NCBI GenBank assembly: GCA_010093485.1 | Contig: MU001500.1 | Coordinates: forward strand, 1,405,478 to 1,469,477 | Source: Karstenula rhodostoma CBS 690.94 | Lineage: Eukaryota; Ascomycota; Dothideomycetes; Pleosporales; Didymosphaeriaceae | DNA: 64,000 nucleotides | Reading direction: 5' to 3' | In this document: piece after piece, positions 60,584-64,000 of the stretch | Position numbering within the stretch: the first letter of the stretch is position 1 | How the letters are laid out: every line of letters starts with the position of its first letter | Position numbers and translations under genes: made by a program | The notes under the pieces: generated by a model | Databases searched by the model: none | Told to the model about the DNA's origin: nothing | Seen by the model: the letters and a program-made list of their open reading frames with translations, nothing else

Positions 60584-62075
60584 GGGCTGGGGTGGCAGAT
60601 GTAGATTGGGCGGCGTGGGACGGTGACAGCGGGGCCAGGTGCCAGGTGCCAGGTGCCAGGTGGTGCTGAGGGTTGGGGTTGAGTGCAGGCGTATATCGGA
60701 CTCGCAGCAGGTCGACGAGCGGTCGGGCGGTCAGGACAAGGCTACGTCGCAAACTCCAGGCGGGCCGGTGGCATTCAGCGGGCGATGTCGCAAACGGCTC
60801 TTAAGCATGGTTGTACGGCTTATGGCATGATAGGGAGAGGGTTGTATCCGCTAGAGGCACACTTGGGAAAAGGGAAAATCCTCCGGCGAGCAGACTCGCG
60901 GCAGAGCAGCAGGTGTCCTTGCCGCGGGGCTTCAGGGCGGGCAGGGCAGGGCGTGGGTGGGACGGCCAGGCACTGGCACAGCACCGGCACTGGCACAGGC
61001 ACAGCACAGCACAGCACAGCACAGCACACGTAGCGCAGTGTAGCGTAGCGTAGCGAGAACGAGGGCGAGGGCGAGGGCGAGGGCGAGGGCGAGCAAGCGG
61101 GTGCGTTTGCAGGGCGCGATGGCGAATTGCCGTCGTGGGCCTGTTTCGCGGCGGGAATGCTACGGTTACTCCAGCCTAGCCGCCTTGAGCCCACACCCAG
61201 CGTCCCACGGCCAATGCTAGCGCCCGCCCATCAGCCAGATTGGCGATCGCTGCCGCGCTGCCAGCCCGCCGACGCCAGGACGCTCCCGGCATTGAGCCGA
61301 CTCCACGGCGTCGCATCGCATCACCTCATCACCACATCACCGCAGCGCCACATCACCACATGGGCCGACGCGGCCGGCAGGAAACAAAACAACGACACCG
61401 CGACAGCACCCCAAGCCACATCGCATCATCTCGTCCCACGGCGCCCTGCGTGCCTGAAACACGGCCCTCCGGTGCAACCAGCCAAGCTCCCCCCGCCAGC
61501 GCGGAGAATGCTTGTCTGCTTCGCCAATCTGGGCGCTGGGACGCTATCATCGAGAACGAGCATGCTCCATCACTGCCGACTGCCGACTGCCTGAGCGCCT
61601 TCTGGAATGCCCTTTGCGCCCATGGCAGCATGTAGTCAGCTGGCCCCCATCAATAATGCGTGCTCCCGGCCTCTGGTAGACAGGCACACCACCCCTCCAT
61701 GCCCATGGCCCGCACATTGATTGACGTTCCATCGACACCGACGGTCCAACATCTGCATCTCGCGACAGGCCTCCTCCCTCGGTGGGGTCGGTGGGGAAGA
61801 CCAGCACCTCAACATAGAACCGCAGAGCAAAGTAATCAGAAAGCATTAATTATGCACCTACGGCCAAACGCTTCTTGAAAACAAGATGCCAACGCCGGCG
61901 AATGCCTTGATTGAAAGCAAGGGATATCGTGCAGAGACCTCATCCAAGCACCGCTCGAGACCATGCAGGCCACAAATCTAGCTCTGCCAAATCATGTACA
62001 AGAATGCCCAAGGAAAGTGGTATCAACAGCCTGCCTGCCCCTCATTAGTATAAACAAATCCGCACATGACCCTCT
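60584..62075. promoter_or_regulatory. Upstream region of the hexokinase gene with tandem repeats
   Basis: About 1.5 kb separates the hexokinase start from the transporter stop. It has CCAGGTG heptamers (60,637-60,664), AGCAC/CACAG repeats (60,975-61,028) and about six GAGGGC units (61,058-61,095). Frames in 61,127-61,635 are not convincing as genes. Confidence 0.5.
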
Positions 62076-63740
62076 TCAGGCCTTCTCCGCAACCACCTCG
62101 CCTGCAGGCACCACGTGCGCCTTGGCAGCGACCTCGTCAATGGTCTCGTCGGTGAACTTGATGTCCTTCTCCAGCGAAACAGTGTCTTCGACCTTCCACA
62201 GAATGACCGGGAGGGCAACCAGCAGGCTGCCTGCGAGGAGGCCCCAGTTGGAGGCGAACATGTTCATGTACGAGATCTTCTTGTCATCCAGTGCCCACGT
62301 GATGGCTCCACCCGCCGACTGGATGCCCTTGTAGAAACCAGCAAAGTTGGCAAGCTTGCGTCCGTTGTTCGTCAACGCACCCATGAACCTGTTGAGCGTC
62401 AGTCTGGTTCCCCTTTGCTCGCAGTGTCTGTACATACCAGTAGACGCACGTCTGCCATGCAGCATCGGAGAAACCATAGAACATGTACAATACGAAGGGA
62501 CCTCCGAACCCAGGGTCCTTCCAGTCCTTCTTCGTGTTGAGGAGCACTGGGGCGACGCCGTTTACACCGGTACCCTCTACGAGTGCCTCGGCCCATTCGC
62601 GTGTGTAGGTGGTCTGGAACTTGTAACCGCAGCCCCAAACGATCATGATCAGAACGAACAAGGCGACCCATGCCATCTTGGCACGCGTAGTGCGGCGCAC
62701 GCCCTTGAAGTCAAGCGCAAACCCAAAGACGTAGGCACCGACGATTTGCATGGAATAGTAGACCACGCCGTTGAGAGCTCGGGTACGAGTGTTGAAGTAG
62801 GCACCGTTGATCTCGGTGAAGTGGTAGGCGTAGAACCAGTTGGACGACAAGAACATGGGGAACAGGGCCAGGATGTAGGGGTCAGTGAAGAAGGTCTCCC
62901 AGAGACCCATGATTTCCGAGGACCAAGACGGGTGCTTCATGACGATGACCTTTGAGCCGTCGCTGCGAATGACATCCTTGGCGTCGACAAGTGTCCATGC
63001 AAGGGCAGCGCCGATGAGCGTGAGGACCAAGAAACCGACGTAGGTACCATCGCTGACGGTCGCGGCTGCTGTGCTGTTGATGCTCTGACCGAGCGGGATC
63101 TGCGGGGCCACATGTCAGCTCCAACGTGAGCTCCAACGTGAGCACCGACGCTCGTGGGGCCACTTACCAAACTACCAATGACAGCACCCAGATTGAAGAT
63201 CATCCAGAACCACGAAATGTATCGTCCCTTGGAGTCCTCTGGGGGATACGACATCATAATGGCACCCTGGGCGCACCAGAGCAGACCGGCACACACGCCG
63301 AGAAGGGCGCCTGCGAAGGTGGTGAAGCCGAGGTTATGGGTGTGATTGTAGCACAAAAAGGAGCCCACGTAGACGGAGTAGCCAATGCCACCAAAGGACA
63401 AAGCGGTGCGGATGCCGAGCTTGTTGGTGAAGGTGCCGGCGAAGAAACCCACGACGGAGAAGGTCGAGTAGAGGGCAGTGTTGGCGTGGTTGTTGGCGGT
63501 TGCGTCCATCTGGCCACCGCCGCCCATTCCGTTGATGGCGTTGAACATGCCCGGGCACATGAAGCACACACAGGACACGATGAGCAGCTGCACGGGCGGC
63601 GAGGCATACCAGGGAAAGCGGCCGAGAATCTTCTTGTACTTCCACGAGTTGGGCAGCTCGAGCACGCCCTGGGGCTCTGCGACCGAGGCCTCTGGAGAGG
63701 AGACGTCGTGCGAGGCTTTCTTGGGATCGGTGTCGGCCAT
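62076..63740 (-). CDS. ngt1: Major facilitator/UNC93-like (DUF895) transporter, Ngt1-type GlcNAc permease
   Basis: The exons are 63,740-63,168, 63,099-62,438 and 62,388-62,076, with introns of 68 and 49 bases, both with canonical sites. The product is 515 aa with about 11-12 membrane segments. They start with QLLIVSCVCFMCPGMFNAINGMGGGG and include the loop NKLGIRTALSFGG, with an inter-domain loop rich in charged residues. The MCPGMFNAINGMGGGG segment and overall plan match the DUF895/UNC93-like branch of the major facilitator superfamily. That branch includes the Candida GlcNAc transporter Ngt1. It should act at the plasma membrane and supply GlcNAc to the kinase. The substrate is inferred from cluster context and family. 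Start MADTDPKK is followed by a cytoplasmic tail typical of the family. Confidence 0.87.
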
Positions 63741-64000
63741 TGCGTCGCAAATCGGGCACAGGTGGAGGAGGAAGGCGCGACAGAAGGCGAGGCAGGAGCG
63801 CAGGTCAAGAGCGTGAAAGAGGAAACGGGGACACTCTCCACAATTCAATTATACGGGGGGAGCAGCTCGCGATTGCGCGCAGAAGTGAACCGTGAAAGGA
63901 GCCTGTGGGTCGGCGGACGGGTATTTTAAGTAGGTAGAAGGTAGGGCATGTCAGCCAGGGCAAGGGTCCAAGGCCATCCTCGCATCCTCGCATCCTCGCA
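63741..64000. promoter_or_regulatory. Upstream region of the ngt1-like gene
   Basis: This is promoter-side sequence to the window end. It closes with CATCCTCG octamers (63,974-64,000). No gene was seen. Confidence 0.45.

Noticed and set aside
61127..61635. Open frames between hexokinase and transporter as a small gene
   Set aside because: The translation is low-complexity, rich in proline, arginine and histidine, overlapping frames are equally open, and no start context or domain is visible.

Overview
The window is fungal nuclear DNA, most likely from a filamentous ascomycete of the Dothideomycetes/Pleosporales kind (inference). Short spliceosomal introns (about 45-230 bases, mostly 45-70), the gene families present, and the sharp split between an AT-rich repeat block and GC-equilibrated gene DNA all fit such genomes. 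The AT-rich half has the mark of repeat-induced point mutation (RIP): CpA and TpG are almost absent and TpA is dominant. No open frame of useful length survives there.

Bases 1 to about 31,880 are a nest of dead transposable elements with no intact gene. Recognisable remains are a Ty1/copia polyprotein, Ty3/gypsy polyproteins on both strands (one nearly complete on the minus strand), hAT transposase remnants, a family of poly(A)-ended LINE-like repeats, a roughly 1.09 kb LTR-like unit, and a roughly 150-base retroposon-like unit. Target-site duplications I could read directly give part of the insertion order. A 2.2 kb hAT element (12,603-14,824) sits inside the minus-strand gypsy. A composite hAT (20,220-30,517) splits an LTR-like repeat. 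The 150-base units sit inside copia, gypsy, hAT and LINE-like sequence and have partly escaped RIP. Ten Ns at 21,632-21,641 mark an assembly gap.

Bases about 31,900-64,000 are normal gene DNA. A broken cutinase-like gene lies right at the border. Then come a Vip1-like RRM protein with a metallothionein-like tail, an FGGY carbohydrate kinase, EMC10, an RRM/REF-like protein, an SFH5-type Sec14 protein, a flavocytochrome b2-type dehydrogenase and a Rab GTPase.

From 47,963 to 63,740 five genes form a coherent N-acetylglucosamine (GlcNAc) utilisation cluster. They are GlcNAc-6-phosphate deacetylase (minus), a GH3-GNAT fusion of the Ngs1 sensor type (plus, divergent from the deacetylase), an Ndt80-type regulator of the RON1 kind (plus), a divergent hexokinase of the HXK3/GlcNAc kinase kind (minus), and an Ngt1/DUF895-type transporter (minus). 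Import, phosphorylation, deacetylation, sensing and transcriptional control are thus all encoded. Only the glucosamine-6-phosphate deaminase is not in the window. All exon structures were rebuilt by eye from splice signals, reading frame and family similarity; none was tested against transcripts.
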